From the NCBI GenBank assembly GCA_947465395.1, contig CANIAL010000002.1:1-64000 (forward strand): DNA of 64,000 nt, given 5' to 3'. The DNA is from Alphaproteobacteria bacterium. GTDB taxonomy: Bacteria; Pseudomonadota; Alphaproteobacteria; Micropepsales; Micropepsaceae. The position numbers and the translations under genes were made by a program. The notes under the pieces are model-generated. The model was not told the DNA's origin. It was given only the letters and a program-made list of their open reading frames with translations, and ran no database searches. The stretch's first letter is position 1. Every line of letters starts with the position of its first letter. This document shows, piece by piece, positions 53,481 to 64,000 of this stretch.

Positions 53481-54266
53481 ATGAACCAGCCCGTATTTCT
53501 GTCCGAAAATGCCGCTGTTCGATACCGGCGGCATCGTCCGGCATATCCCAAACGCCTCACCGACCGGGTGATCGGCCTGGCGGGCCTCAAGTCCGGCGAC
53601 GCGGTGCTGGACCTTGGCGCGGGGCCGGGGTTCCTGGCGCTGGCCTTCGCGCAAGCCGGCATGAACGTCACCGCCGCCGACCCCGATGCGGACATGCTGG
53701 CGGTGGCGGACGCTGCGGCCCGCGCGGCGCATGTGAAACTGGAACCTTGGCGCGGCGGTTCCGCCGATCTCACCCCCGATATGGGGCCGTTCAGGCTGGT
53801 GACAATGGGGCGCTCATTCCACTGGATGGACCGTGCGCCCACCCTTGCGATGCTGGATCGCATCGTGGCGCAGGGCGGCACCATCGCGCTGTTCCATGAT
53901 GCCCATCCGCCGGTGCCGGAAAATGCCTGGTTCAAGGTGATGTGCGATATCGCGGGCAAGTTCGGCAAGATCGGTTCCGGTGGCGGCGGGTATGGTGGCG
54001 GCCATCACCGGTACGAGCCTTATTTGTTCGCCTCCGCCTTCACGCAGCTGGACGGCAGCAGCGTCACGGAGCGGCGCGCCATCACCGCCGATGACATTGT
54101 GGGCCGGGTGACGTCCTTAAGCGCCTGCGGACCGGAAAAATTGGGCGACCAGACACCAAGGATGGAAGCGGCGCTGCGCGAGGGGCTTGCGAAGCTGTCC
54201 CCGGACGGCGAGTTTGTGGAAGTGATCGAGTTTGTGGCGCTTCTGGCGCGGCGGGGAGACGTTTAA
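53481..54266 (+). CDS. Class I SAM-dependent methyltransferase
   Basis: A 261-residue Rossmann methyltransferase. SAM motif I is [16 protein letters not shown] near residues 36-51, followed by [11 protein letters not shown] and [14 protein letters not shown], typical of the small-molecule methyltransferase_11/25 group. The substrate is unknown. It is divergent from chvI and overlaps the next gene by one base, so the two are probably one transcript. Confidence 0.85.
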   Translation: MNQPVFLSENAAVRYRRHRPAYPKRLTDRVIGLAGLKSGDAVLDLGAGPGFLALAFAQAGMNVTAADPDADMLAVADAAARAAHVKLEPWRGGSADLTPDMGPFRLVTMGRSFHWMDRAPTLAMLDRIVAQGGTIALFHDAHPPVPENAWFKVMCDIAGKFGKIGSGGGGYGGGHHRYEPYLFASAFTQLDGSSVTERRAITADDIVGRVTSLSACGPEKLGDQTPRMEAALREGLAKLSPDGEFVEVIEFVALLARRGDV

Positions 54267-55240
54267 TGCTGGCCAATTATGTGGGCGGGTCCATCAACCT
54301 GGTGGCGCTTTTGCTCTATGCCTATTTCTGCCCCGCCATCATCGCCTTCTGCCGCGGGCATCACCGCTTCTGGCTGATCCTGTTGGCGAATGTGCTGATC
54401 CTGCCGGTGCAGGTGTCGCTGGCCTGGCGCTTCTTTCCGGGCTGGCTGCAGTTTGCGGGCATGGGGCCGCTGAACGCACTGGCCATGGTGGCGGCGATCT
54501 ATCTGGGGCCGGGCTGGCTGGCGGTGATGGCCTGGGCCTCGGCCACGCCGGCGAAACCAAAGGCTTGGATGCTGGCGGCGCATGAAAGCAAATATTTCGA
54601 TCTCTTCATGGCGCTGCCGCTGATCCTGTGGTTCGGCACCGGCGCGCTGGCGCTGCGCCCGACCTTGGTGGAGGAGGGCAACGACATATTGGCGGGCACC
54701 GCCACGGCTTTCATTTACTTGCGCTTCTTCGCGCTGGCGGCGGCGGCGGGGTTCAACCTGCTGCTGGTGTACCTGCTGGTGGTGCGCGACAAGCCGGTGA
54801 AAAGGTCGAACGGGCTCGCGCCGCGTTTCTTCGGTTTTGCCGGGACTTTTTTGGGCGTAGCCATCCTGCATCTGCCGGTGGCTTCGCTGTCATTTCCCAT
54901 GCAGGCGCTGGCGGCGGCGCTGGTCGGCATTGGCAGCCTGGGATCGCTGCTGGTGCTGGCGCGGCTTGGCAAGGCCTTTTCCATCATGCCCGAGGCGCGG
55001 CGGCTGGTGACGGGCGGGCCTTATTCTTACGCCCGCCATCCGCTTTATGCAGTGGAGGCATTCACCCTGATCGGCACCGCCATCCAGTTCGCCCAGCCCT
55101 GGGCGGGCGTGCTGGCGGCGGCGGTGATCGTGCTGCAGGTCACGCGCAGTCTGCATGAAGAGCGGGTGCTGGTGGCGGCCTATCCGGAATATGTGGCGTA
55201 CCGCGCCAGGACGAAGCGGTTCATCCCGGGCATTATCTGA
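54266..55240 (+). CDS. Membrane protein with isoprenylcysteine/phospholipid methyltransferase-like C-terminus
   Basis: A 324-residue protein with about eight hydrophobic helices. The C-terminal part carries VTGGPYSYARHPLYAVE and LHEERVLVAAYPEYVAYRARTKRFIP, the pattern of the ICMT/PEMT family that methylates membrane-bound substrates with SAM. The N-terminal helices are not of a type I recognise. Overlap with the preceding methyltransferase (ATG/TAA share one base) suggests a common lipid or isoprenoid task, but this is inference. Confidence 0.75.
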   Translation: MLANYVGGSINLVALLLYAYFCPAIIAFCRGHHRFWLILLANVLILPVQVSLAWRFFPGWLQFAGMGPLNALAMVAAIYLGPGWLAVMAWASATPAKPKAWMLAAHESKYFDLFMALPLILWFGTGALALRPTLVEEGNDILAGTATAFIYLRFFALAAAAGFNLLLVYLLVVRDKPVKRSNGLAPRFFGFAGTFLGVAILHLPVASLSFPMQALAAALVGIGSLGSLLVLARLGKAFSIMPEARRLVTGGPYSYARHPLYAVEAFTLIGTAIQFAQPWAGVLAAAVIVLQVTRSLHEERVLVAAYPEYVAYRARTKRFIPGII

Positions 55241-55260
55241 ACGTGCAACATCGCAGGTCC

Positions 55261-55366
55261 GCCTCCCGAGCGCGGGCGAAGCCCGCTGGCGGGGGAGGTG
55301 GCCGTAGCATCCCGCCGCCCACTTCTGTTCAAGAGGGCGGCGGAAAGATGCGAAGGCCGGAGGGGG
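55261..55366 (+). repeat. Palindromic intergenic repeat, family B, copy 2
   Basis: It begins GCCTCCCGAGCGCGGGC-GAA-GCCCGCTGGCGGGGGAGGTGGCCGTAGCATC in segments matching copy 1. Its variable middle is a CCGCCGCCC/GGGCGGCGG hairpin. It closes GATGCGAAGGCCGGAGGGGG, where GATGC pairs with GCATC. It lies between convergent genes. Confidence 0.85.
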
Positions 55367-55376
55367 AAATCAAAAA

Positions 55377-55850
55377 CTAAACAAATTCCACTTTCAGGAT
55401 TTCGTACGACTTCGCGCCACCGGGCGCGGCGACTTCCACCGTGTCGCCCTTGGACTTGCCGATCAGGGCGCGCGCGATGGGCGATGACAGCGAAATGCGG
55501 CCCGCCTTGGCGTCCGATTCCACGTCGCCCACGATCTGGTATTTGCGCTTTTCGTCCGTGTCTTCGTCCACCAATGTCACGGTGGCGCCGAACTTGATGC
55601 TGGTGCCTGAAAATTTGGAAATATCAATCACTTCGGCCCGGCCAATCTGGTCTTCCAGTTCCATCAGCCGGCCTTCGATGAAGCTCTGCTTCTCCTTGGC
55701 GGCGTGATATTCGGCGTTTTCCGACAGGTCGCCATGGGCGCGCGCTTCGGCGATGGCCGCGATGATGGCGTGGCGCTCCACATTCTTGAGCTGGTTGAGT
55801 TCGGTCTCCAGGCCCTTGAAGCCCGAAGCGGTCATGGGAATTTTTTCCAT
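55377..55850 (-). CDS. greA: Transcription elongation factor GreA
   Basis: A 157-residue factor that rescues backtracked RNA polymerase. The N-terminal coiled coil has [17 protein letters not shown], the acidic tip follows near residues 38-45 ([10 protein letters not shown]), and the C-terminal globular domain carries [29 protein letters not shown]. Its length is that of the family. It is downstream of carB on the same strand, with 108 bases between. Confidence 0.96.
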   Translation of the reverse strand: MEKIPMTASGFKGLETELNQLKNVERHAIIAAIAEARAHGDLSENAEYHAAKEKQSFIEGRLMELEDQIGRAEVIDISKFSGTSIKFGATVTLVDEDTDEKRKYQIVGDVESDAKAGRISLSSPIARALIGKSKGDTVEVAAPGGAKSYEILKVEFV

Positions 55851-55878
55851 CGGCCTGATTCCTGCGAAGCAAAAGAAG

Positions 55879-55899
55879 CCAATCCGGCCGGGATTGGGC
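55879..55899 (-). terminator. Possible terminator after carB
   Basis: CCAATCC-GGCCG-GGATTGG on the plus strand forms a seven-bp stem. Read on the minus strand it is followed by CTTCTTTTGC, a partial T-run, 60 bases past the carB stop. It could equally be a leader structure of greA. Confidence 0.45.
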
Positions 55900-55958
55900 C
55901 AGAGGAGCCAGCTTAAAGCATTGATATACCTGGATTTCCCGAAACGCGGGCGCCCAGC

Positions 55959-59303
<3,345 letters not shown>

Positions 59304-59443
59304 CTTGTCTCTTTAATTTCCGGTCCATTCGGCCCGGAGGTCGCGCGCAAATCGGCCACGCTTTTGAGGGCGTTTCGGTCAGGCCAGATTGTAGGTTAAG
59401 GGGACCGTTTAGAGGGGTCTGGCCACGCGCGCAACCCCGTTTT

Positions 59444-60472
59444 TTACGAACGCCAGCGCAGCACGCGTTCCTGCACAGGATTGACGAAAGGCGCGCCTTT
59501 TTCGGCCGATTCCGCCCAGGCTTTCTTGATCCGGTGATACCAGATGGCGGGCATGTCCGAATCCTGGATCAGCATCAGGCTGGGGTTAAATTCCAGGCCC
59601 TGGCGCTGCAACTCCACGATCTTGCGGTCATCGGCGATGAACGTCCGCCCCAGCGCCCAGAAAAAGGGCAGGATGAAGAACAGCCATGCGGGCCAGTAGA
59701 ACACCTGGATGATGTCGGTGTTGTCGGCATCGCGCGGCGTGCAGACCGTGAGACCGATCACCTTGAAGGCCTTGCCCAGCAGCTTGCCCTCGATGGTTTC
59801 AAACCGCGTTGACGGCAGTTCAAACGTGATCTCGGTGGTGACATCGCCCAGCACCCCATAGACCGGCTTGCTGGGCTTGTGCTTGCTCATCACAAAACCG
59901 GTGGGCAGCGGCGCGTAATGTTTTTCCTTCAGCCGCGGCGCTTTCTTCCACCACCAATGGGCGTGGACATACGGGCCATGCGCCGGGTCCATCAAGCCGA
60001 TCACCGCATGGTCAATGTCGCAGAGAAAACGCTGCGTCTCGGTCCAGCGTGGCTTGGCGTTGTCCAGCGCCACCTTGGGCGGCGACGTGGCGGGCGGCGC
60101 GCCGGGATTCTGCGCCACATAGATCCAGATCAACCCGTCCTGTTCGCGCACGGGATAATTCCGTACACGGATTTTCTCGGGGTCCAGATCCTGGCCCGGG
60201 GCCAGCGACGGGATGGCGGCGCAGACGCCGTCGGCGCGGAAGCGCCAGCCATGATAAGGGCACTCCACCGTGCCGTCCTTCATCTTGCCTGCTGACAGCG
60301 GCACGCCGCGATGGGGGCAGATGTCGCGCAGCGCGAACCACGAACCGTCCTTCATGCGGCCCACCACCACCGGCTCGCCCAACAGCATGTGGCGGCGCAT
60401 CTGGCCGGGCGCGAAGTCCCGCGCCAGCCCCGTCGCGTACCACAGATCGCGCAGGTAAAGCGCCTCACTCAT
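59444..60472 (-). CDS. Rieske non-haem iron oxygenase, alpha subunit type
   Basis: A 342-residue ring-hydroxylating or demethylating oxygenase. The Rieske ligands are CPHRG (about 52-56) and CPYHGW (about 72-77). The mononuclear iron site is MDPAHGPYVHAHW near residues 156-168, matching D-x-x-H-x-x-x-x-H. A C-terminal hydrophobic stretch (WPAWLFFILPFFWALG) is unusual and may bind membrane or a hydrophobic substrate. The ferredoxin and reductase at 42981-44506 are plausible electron donors. The gene overlaps the DUF4340 gene by one base. The substrate is unknown. Confidence 0.87.
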   Translation of the reverse strand: MSEALYLRDLWYATGLARDFAPGQMRRHMLLGEPVVVGRMKDGSWFALRDICPHRGVPLSAGKMKDGTVECPYHGWRFRADGVCAAIPSLAPGQDLDPEKIRVRNYPVREQDGLIWIYVAQNPGAPPATSPPKVALDNAKPRWTETQRFLCDIDHAVIGLMDPAHGPYVHAHWWWKKAPRLKEKHYAPLPTGFVMSKHKPSKPVYGVLGDVTTEITFELPSTRFETIEGKLLGKAFKVIGLTVCTPRDADNTDIIQVFYWPAWLFFILPFFWALGRTFIADDRKIVELQRQGLEFNPSLMLIQDSDMPAIWYHRIKKAWAESAEKGAPFVNPVQERVLRWRS

Positions 60473-61479
60473 TACTGACCCCCAGCGGGCGCCAGGAATT
60501 CCTCGCGGCCCGCCATCAATGCCCGTGCCTGTTCGGGGCCAAGCTTATAGGCCCAGGGTGCGGCGCGCGCGGCAATTCCGTCTGCTTCCTGGCGGAAAGC
60601 GGTGACCGCGCCCGGCACGGCGCTGGCGGTAATCCTGGCCCAGACGCCGTCCGGCTTCTGCACCAGCGCCATGGTCAGGATCACGCCGTCAAATGTGCGG
60701 GCGGTGATGGCACGCGCGCCCGCGAAATCCACCGCCGCCACGGGGCGCACATCGGCGATGGCGAAATCCAGTATGGCGGCGGCCAGCCCGTTGACGGCGG
60801 TGGGATTGAACTTGCCCGTCGCGACACCGGTCATGCCGTAATTCTGGTCCGACGTATGTTCGCGCTGCACGGTGACGGCTGGTGTGGCGACATTCATCAA
60901 CCGTGCCGCATTGATGGAATAGACGCCCTGCATCAGCCAGGGGCCAAGCTGCGGCTCCGGCGCATAGGGCGCGCGCGCCAGGAAGCTTTGGGTTTCGCCG
61001 CCGCGCCGCACGAAAATGCCGGTGCCATCGCCCAGCGGCATGGTCTTGCCGGTGATGATATCGGCCAGCGCCACGCCATGGGCGTCACTCACAACAATAT
61101 GCGTGCCGTTGCCGGGTTCATCCAGGCCAATGAATGGGAGCCAGTCGGCCCGCGCTGTCTTGGGTGCGATGGTCTCCAGCGCCGCCAGCCCGATCAGCAA
61201 ATGCCGCACCTGCTCGAAATCGGCGGGATAATTGCCCTTGGCGGGCAGGGTCCAGCCCGCGCCTTCCGAATAGGCCACGTCAAAGCTGCCCGCCTTGCTG
61301 GCGATATGGATGCGCTGGGCGTTCTTCACCTGCGCCGAAAAGCCCGGCAGGAAAGGGGCAGGGGGCATTTGTGTTTGAATTTGCTGCGCCCGCCAGATCA
61401 CCGCGCCCGTGGCAAGGCCAGCGAACACGACGGTGACCACGCCCAGCACGATCAATTTCTTGAGGCGAAAATCTGTCAT
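60472..61479 (-). CDS. DUF4340 domain protein of the Gld-type ABC cluster
   Basis: A 335-residue protein with one N-terminal transmembrane helix (KLIVLGVVTVVFAGLATGAVIW) and a periplasmic domain holding DUF4340 repeats. ATG 61479 overlaps the GldG-like stop by four bases; the longer frame start is rejected. Proteins of this kind accompany GldF/GldG ABC exporters in many non-gliding bacteria, and their substrate is not known. The gene is translationally coupled on both sides. Confidence 0.83.
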   Translation of the reverse strand: MTDFRLKKLIVLGVVTVVFAGLATGAVIWRAQQIQTQMPPAPFLPGFSAQVKNAQRIHIASKAGSFDVAYSEGAGWTLPAKGNYPADFEQVRHLLIGLAALETIAPKTARADWLPFIGLDEPGNGTHIVVSDAHGVALADIITGKTMPLGDGTGIFVRRGGETQSFLARAPYAPEPQLGPWLMQGVYSINAARLMNVATPAVTVQREHTSDQNYGMTGVATGKFNPTAVNGLAAAILDFAIADVRPVAAVDFAGARAITARTFDGVILTMALVQKPDGVWARITASAVPGAVTAFRQEADGIAARAAPWAYKLGPEQARALMAGREEFLAPAGGQ

Positions 61480-63281
61480 GCGCGTGTGCGCTTTGTTTTG
61501 CCTTGGCCGCGCCGGATCAGCGCCGCCACCAGCACAAAGCCGCACAGCAGCAGCGGCACCAGCGCAATATTGATAAAGGCCAGCTTCTTGCCCAGATCAT
61601 CAATATTGGCGCGCAAATTCCGCTGCACATCGCGCAGCTGCGACCGCGTCTGGGCCATGCCCTGGCGGGTGCTTTCGATTTCGCTGCGCTCCTTGGCGGT
61701 CAGGGAAATGCCCGCGCCCTTGCCGCCCTGCTGCAGGCTGGCCAGCGTCTGGGTGGCAGCGTTCAGGCGCGCCCGCAACGATTGTTCCGTCTCGCGGAAA
61801 GTGACTTCGGCGGCGCTGCGAAGCGCCCGCACTTTTGTAAATGGATGGTCGCCCGGCGCGCGGGTGCGCAGCGAAATCAGGTCCTGCGATCCGGTCAAGC
61901 TTTCCACCGCGTTCAGGATGAAGGCGCCATTGTCCGCGAATGGCTGCGCCACCGGCCGTCCCGCCGTGCCGGACATCCGCACCCAGAAACGGTCATCGAA
62001 CAAATCGCTGTCCGCCGTCACCACCACATTGATGTTGCCGGACGCCACGCCCGCACCCGGAAACGCCGTCTTCGCCGTGCCGTAAATGCGCGCGGCGATG
62101 GCGTAACGGTTGCCGCCGGGCTGCACCATGGCGGCCAGCTGTTCGGGATTGCGAACCATGGACACCACATTGCGCGGAACCACACTGGTCTGGCTGGACG
62201 TGCCCAGCAGGGTGTTGAAATGCGTGGTGGCGGTCTTCAGCGGCGCGATGGAGCCCACGCTGGCGACATTGACGGACTGCAACGCGGCGCTGATGGGATC
62301 GGTGCGGTTGAAATCATCCGGCGTCAGATGCAGCCATAGGGGATAGGCGATGGTGGGATTGCGCGGGTCATCGCCCGCCGCCACGCGCTGGGCGGTTCCC
62401 CCATCCAGCACCACGTTCGCCGGATTGTAGCCCACGCCCCAGGCGGTCAGCAGCGGCTCCAGGTTCGAAGACGGTTGCATCCCCGAATTCTGCTGCGCCA
62501 GTTCCGACATGGGGTCCACGAAAACCAGCGCCTTGCCGCCCTTGAGCACGAACTGGTCAATGGCGGTCAGCTGCTGGCGCGACAGTCCCGGCGGATGCGC
62601 CAGCAGCAACAGGTCAATGCCCGGCGGAATGGCGGCGAAATTGGCGCCCAAATCCTGCACATCATATTGCTGCGCCAGCGCCACATAGGCCGCCATGGGT
62701 TGGGGCGACAGCAGCGGCAGGCTGCTCACGACAGCCAGCTTCGGCTTTTTCGGCGTCGCCAGGCGATAGATCAGCGCGCTGAGGTCATATTCCAGATACG
62801 CCTCGCGCGCCGGCACGAAGTACGAAATCGTCTCCTTGCCATCAATGCTGTTGCTGGCGGCCAGCCCGAAATAAACCACTTCGCCCGTGTCGGTGGGGGC
62901 TGGTGTCATGCCGTCGGCATTGGCCTGGTCTTCTTCGGGCGTGAACGGGGCAGGATCAATTTCCGAATAGATGATCTTGCCATGGGCCAGCGCCACATAT
63001 TCGCCCAAGAGGTCGCGCACCCGTTTGGAATAAGACTCAGTGCTGGCGAAACGTGCACCCACTTCGCGTGAATAATAGAACTTAAGCGTCACCGGCTCTT
63101 TCAGATTGGCCAGGATGCGCCGCGTGCCGTCCGACAGGCTGAACTGGCCGTTCTGCGTCAGGTCCAGCCGTGCCGTGGTGACGGTATTGTCCATAAAGAT
63201 GTTGAAGCCGGCGAACAGCAGTACCGCCAGAACCAGCGCAACCCAGGCATATGTGCGGCGGCTGATAATTCCCTTGGGCAT
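61476..63281 (-). CDS. GldG-like ABC transporter auxiliary protein
   Basis: A 601-residue inner-membrane protein. A signal-anchor (about 13-30, VALVLAVLLFAGFNIFMD) precedes a periplasmic domain with RLDLTQNGQFSLSDGTRRIL, the gliding-motility GldG/ABC-2 auxiliary pattern, and a second helix near the C-terminus (LAFINIALVPLLLCGFVLVAALI). A coiled-coil-like stretch lies around 495-560. It overlaps the permease gene by one base (TGATG) and DUF4340 by four. The cargo is unknown. Confidence 0.85.
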   Translation of the reverse strand: MPKGIISRRTYAWVALVLAVLLFAGFNIFMDNTVTTARLDLTQNGQFSLSDGTRRILANLKEPVTLKFYYSREVGARFASTESYSKRVRDLLGEYVALAHGKIIYSEIDPAPFTPEEDQANADGMTPAPTDTGEVVYFGLAASNSIDGKETISYFVPAREAYLEYDLSALIYRLATPKKPKLAVVSSLPLLSPQPMAAYVALAQQYDVQDLGANFAAIPPGIDLLLLAHPPGLSRQQLTAIDQFVLKGGKALVFVDPMSELAQQNSGMQPSSNLEPLLTAWGVGYNPANVVLDGGTAQRVAAGDDPRNPTIAYPLWLHLTPDDFNRTDPISAALQSVNVASVGSIAPLKTATTHFNTLLGTSSQTSVVPRNVVSMVRNPEQLAAMVQPGGNRYAIAARIYGTAKTAFPGAGVASGNINVVVTADSDLFDDRFWVRMSGTAGRPVAQPFADNGAFILNAVESLTGSQDLISLRTRAPGDHPFTKVRALRSAAEVTFRETEQSLRARLNAATQTLASLQQGGKGAGISLTAKERSEIESTRQGMAQTRSQLRDVQRNLRANIDDLGKKLAFINIALVPLLLCGFVLVAALIRRGQGKTKRTRA

Positions 63282-64000
63282 CAGCCGCCCTTCCGCAGGT
63301 CAAGGATAAGCATGTTCGCGCCCAGGAACAGCCCGATCAGCGACAGGAAATAAAAGACATCGCGCAAATCAATCACGCCCCGCGTGATGGCGGCAAAATG
63401 GCTGAGGACGGAGAAGGACGACACCGCCTGCACGACGGCCAGCGGCGCCCAGGCCTGGAACAGGTTGAGCACCAGCGGCGCGCCGGTGATGGTGAACAGG
63501 AAACATATCACCACGGCGACGATGAAGGCGATCACGGGATTGGACGTGGCCGACGACACCGCCGCCCCGATGGCCAGGTATGCGCCCGCCATCAGGAAGC
63601 TGCCCGCGTAACTGGCCAGGATGACGCCATTGTCGGGATCACCCAGATAGTTGACCGTGACCCAGATGGGAAAAGTGAGCGCAAGCGCCAGCCCGGCGAA
63701 CGCCCAGGCGGCGAAAAACTTCCCCGCCACCGACACCCATTGCGGCAACGGCAATGTCATCAGCAATTCCATGGTGCCGCTGCGCGTTTCCTCGGCCCAT
63801 AGCCGCATGGCCAGCGCAGGCAGCAGGAACAGATAAAGCCAGGGGTGGTAGCCGAAGAAGACGGTCAGGTCGGCCTGCTCATTGTCATAGAAATTGCCCA
63901 CGTAAAATGTGAAGGCCCCCATGGCGAAAAGAAAGATCACGATGAAGACGAACGCCAGGGGTGTGGCGAAATAGGCGCGAAATTCGCGGCTGAACACGGC
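63281..64000 (-). CDS. GldF-like ABC permease, truncated by the window end
   Basis: At least 238 residues with about six transmembrane helices. The start lies beyond the window edge or at the GTG 63997; the retained N-terminus REFRAYFATPLAFVFIVIFLF is typical of GldF/NosY-type ABC-2 permeases that begin a few residues earlier. The motif WAEETRSGTMELLMTLPL is characteristic. The ATP-binding subunit is expected just outside the window. Confidence 0.85.
   Translation of the reverse strand, partial: AVFSREFRAYFATPLAFVFIVIFLFAMGAFTFYVGNFYDNEQADLTVFFGYHPWLYLFLLPALAMRLWAEETRSGTMELLMTLPLPQWVSVAGKFFAAWAFAGLALALTFPIWVTVNYLGDPDNGVILASYAGSFLMAGAYLAIGAAVSSATSNPVIAFIVAVVICFLFTITGAPLVLNLFQAWAPLAVVQAVSSFSVLSHFAAITRGVIDLRDVFYFLSLIGLFLGANMLILDLRKGG

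Overview
The window is chromosomal DNA from a high-GC alphaproteobacterium. The markers are a ChvG/ChvI two-component pair, a DivL-type tyrosine kinase homologue, a short HprK beside HPr and EIIA-Man, DUF1150 and TIGR02300 proteins, an adrenodoxin-type ferredoxin, AddAB instead of RecBCD, and the alphaproteobacterial gene order TIGR02300-aroA-cmk-rpsA-ihfB and lptC-lptA-lptB-rpoN-ptsN. The catabolic genes at the left edge would fit a soil heterotroph near Rhizomicrobium/Micropepsaceae or Caulobacterales, but the sequence alone does not settle the family.

Layout. 1-8834: an AT-rich leader, then a TonB-dependent receptor, a PQQ-dependent dehydrogenase, a cytochrome c-NHL propeller fusion, a DUF3311 mini membrane protein and an OFA-family MFS carrier, probably an uptake-and-periplasmic-oxidation module for an unknown substrate. 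8836-12386: alanine dehydrogenase, a SUMF1-fold lipoprotein-like or secreted protein, a TonB/TolA-like protein and a short RNase D. 12594-17835: LPS supply and export (kdsD, lptC, lptA, lptB), then rpoN carrying an in-frame TAA, then ptsN. 17836-21148: a secreted cyclophilin, DUF1150, and a GMC oxidoreductase with a small Tat-like partner. 21149-28912: tRNA-Ala(GGC), TIGR02300, aroA, an AT-rich HNH-like intruder gene, cmk, rpsA, a lysine-rich histone-like protein, an EamA transporter, ihfB and pyrF.

28970-33885 is a tightly overlapping trpF-trpB-trpA-accD-folC operon. It converges on trxA, addA, addB, murU, amgK and tsaE on the minus strand (thiol redox, double-strand break repair, peptidoglycan recycling, t6A tRNA modification). 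42981-44506 encodes a ferredoxin reductase and ferredoxin. 44507-53384 holds divL, ahcY with a small lipoprotein, and the chvI-chvG-hprK-EIIA-HPr-TraB/GumN cluster. 53481-60472 holds a methyltransferase pair, greA, carB and a Rieske oxygenase. 60472-64000 is a Gld-type ABC export cluster cut by the window end.

The most unusual features are: (1) rpoN, intact in frame but stopped by one TAA between its core-binding and DNA-binding parts; (2) an AT-rich HNH/endonuclease-VII-like gene fitted by 4-base overlaps on both sides into aroA-cmk; (3) two related families of roughly 80-110 bp palindromic intergenic repeats, six copies in all; (4) a perfect 22-bp inverted copy of the tRNA-Ala 3' end just downstream of that tRNA; (5) the PQQ/cytochrome-NHL/DUF3311/OFA module. 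No CRISPR array, rRNA, insertion sequence or phage was seen.
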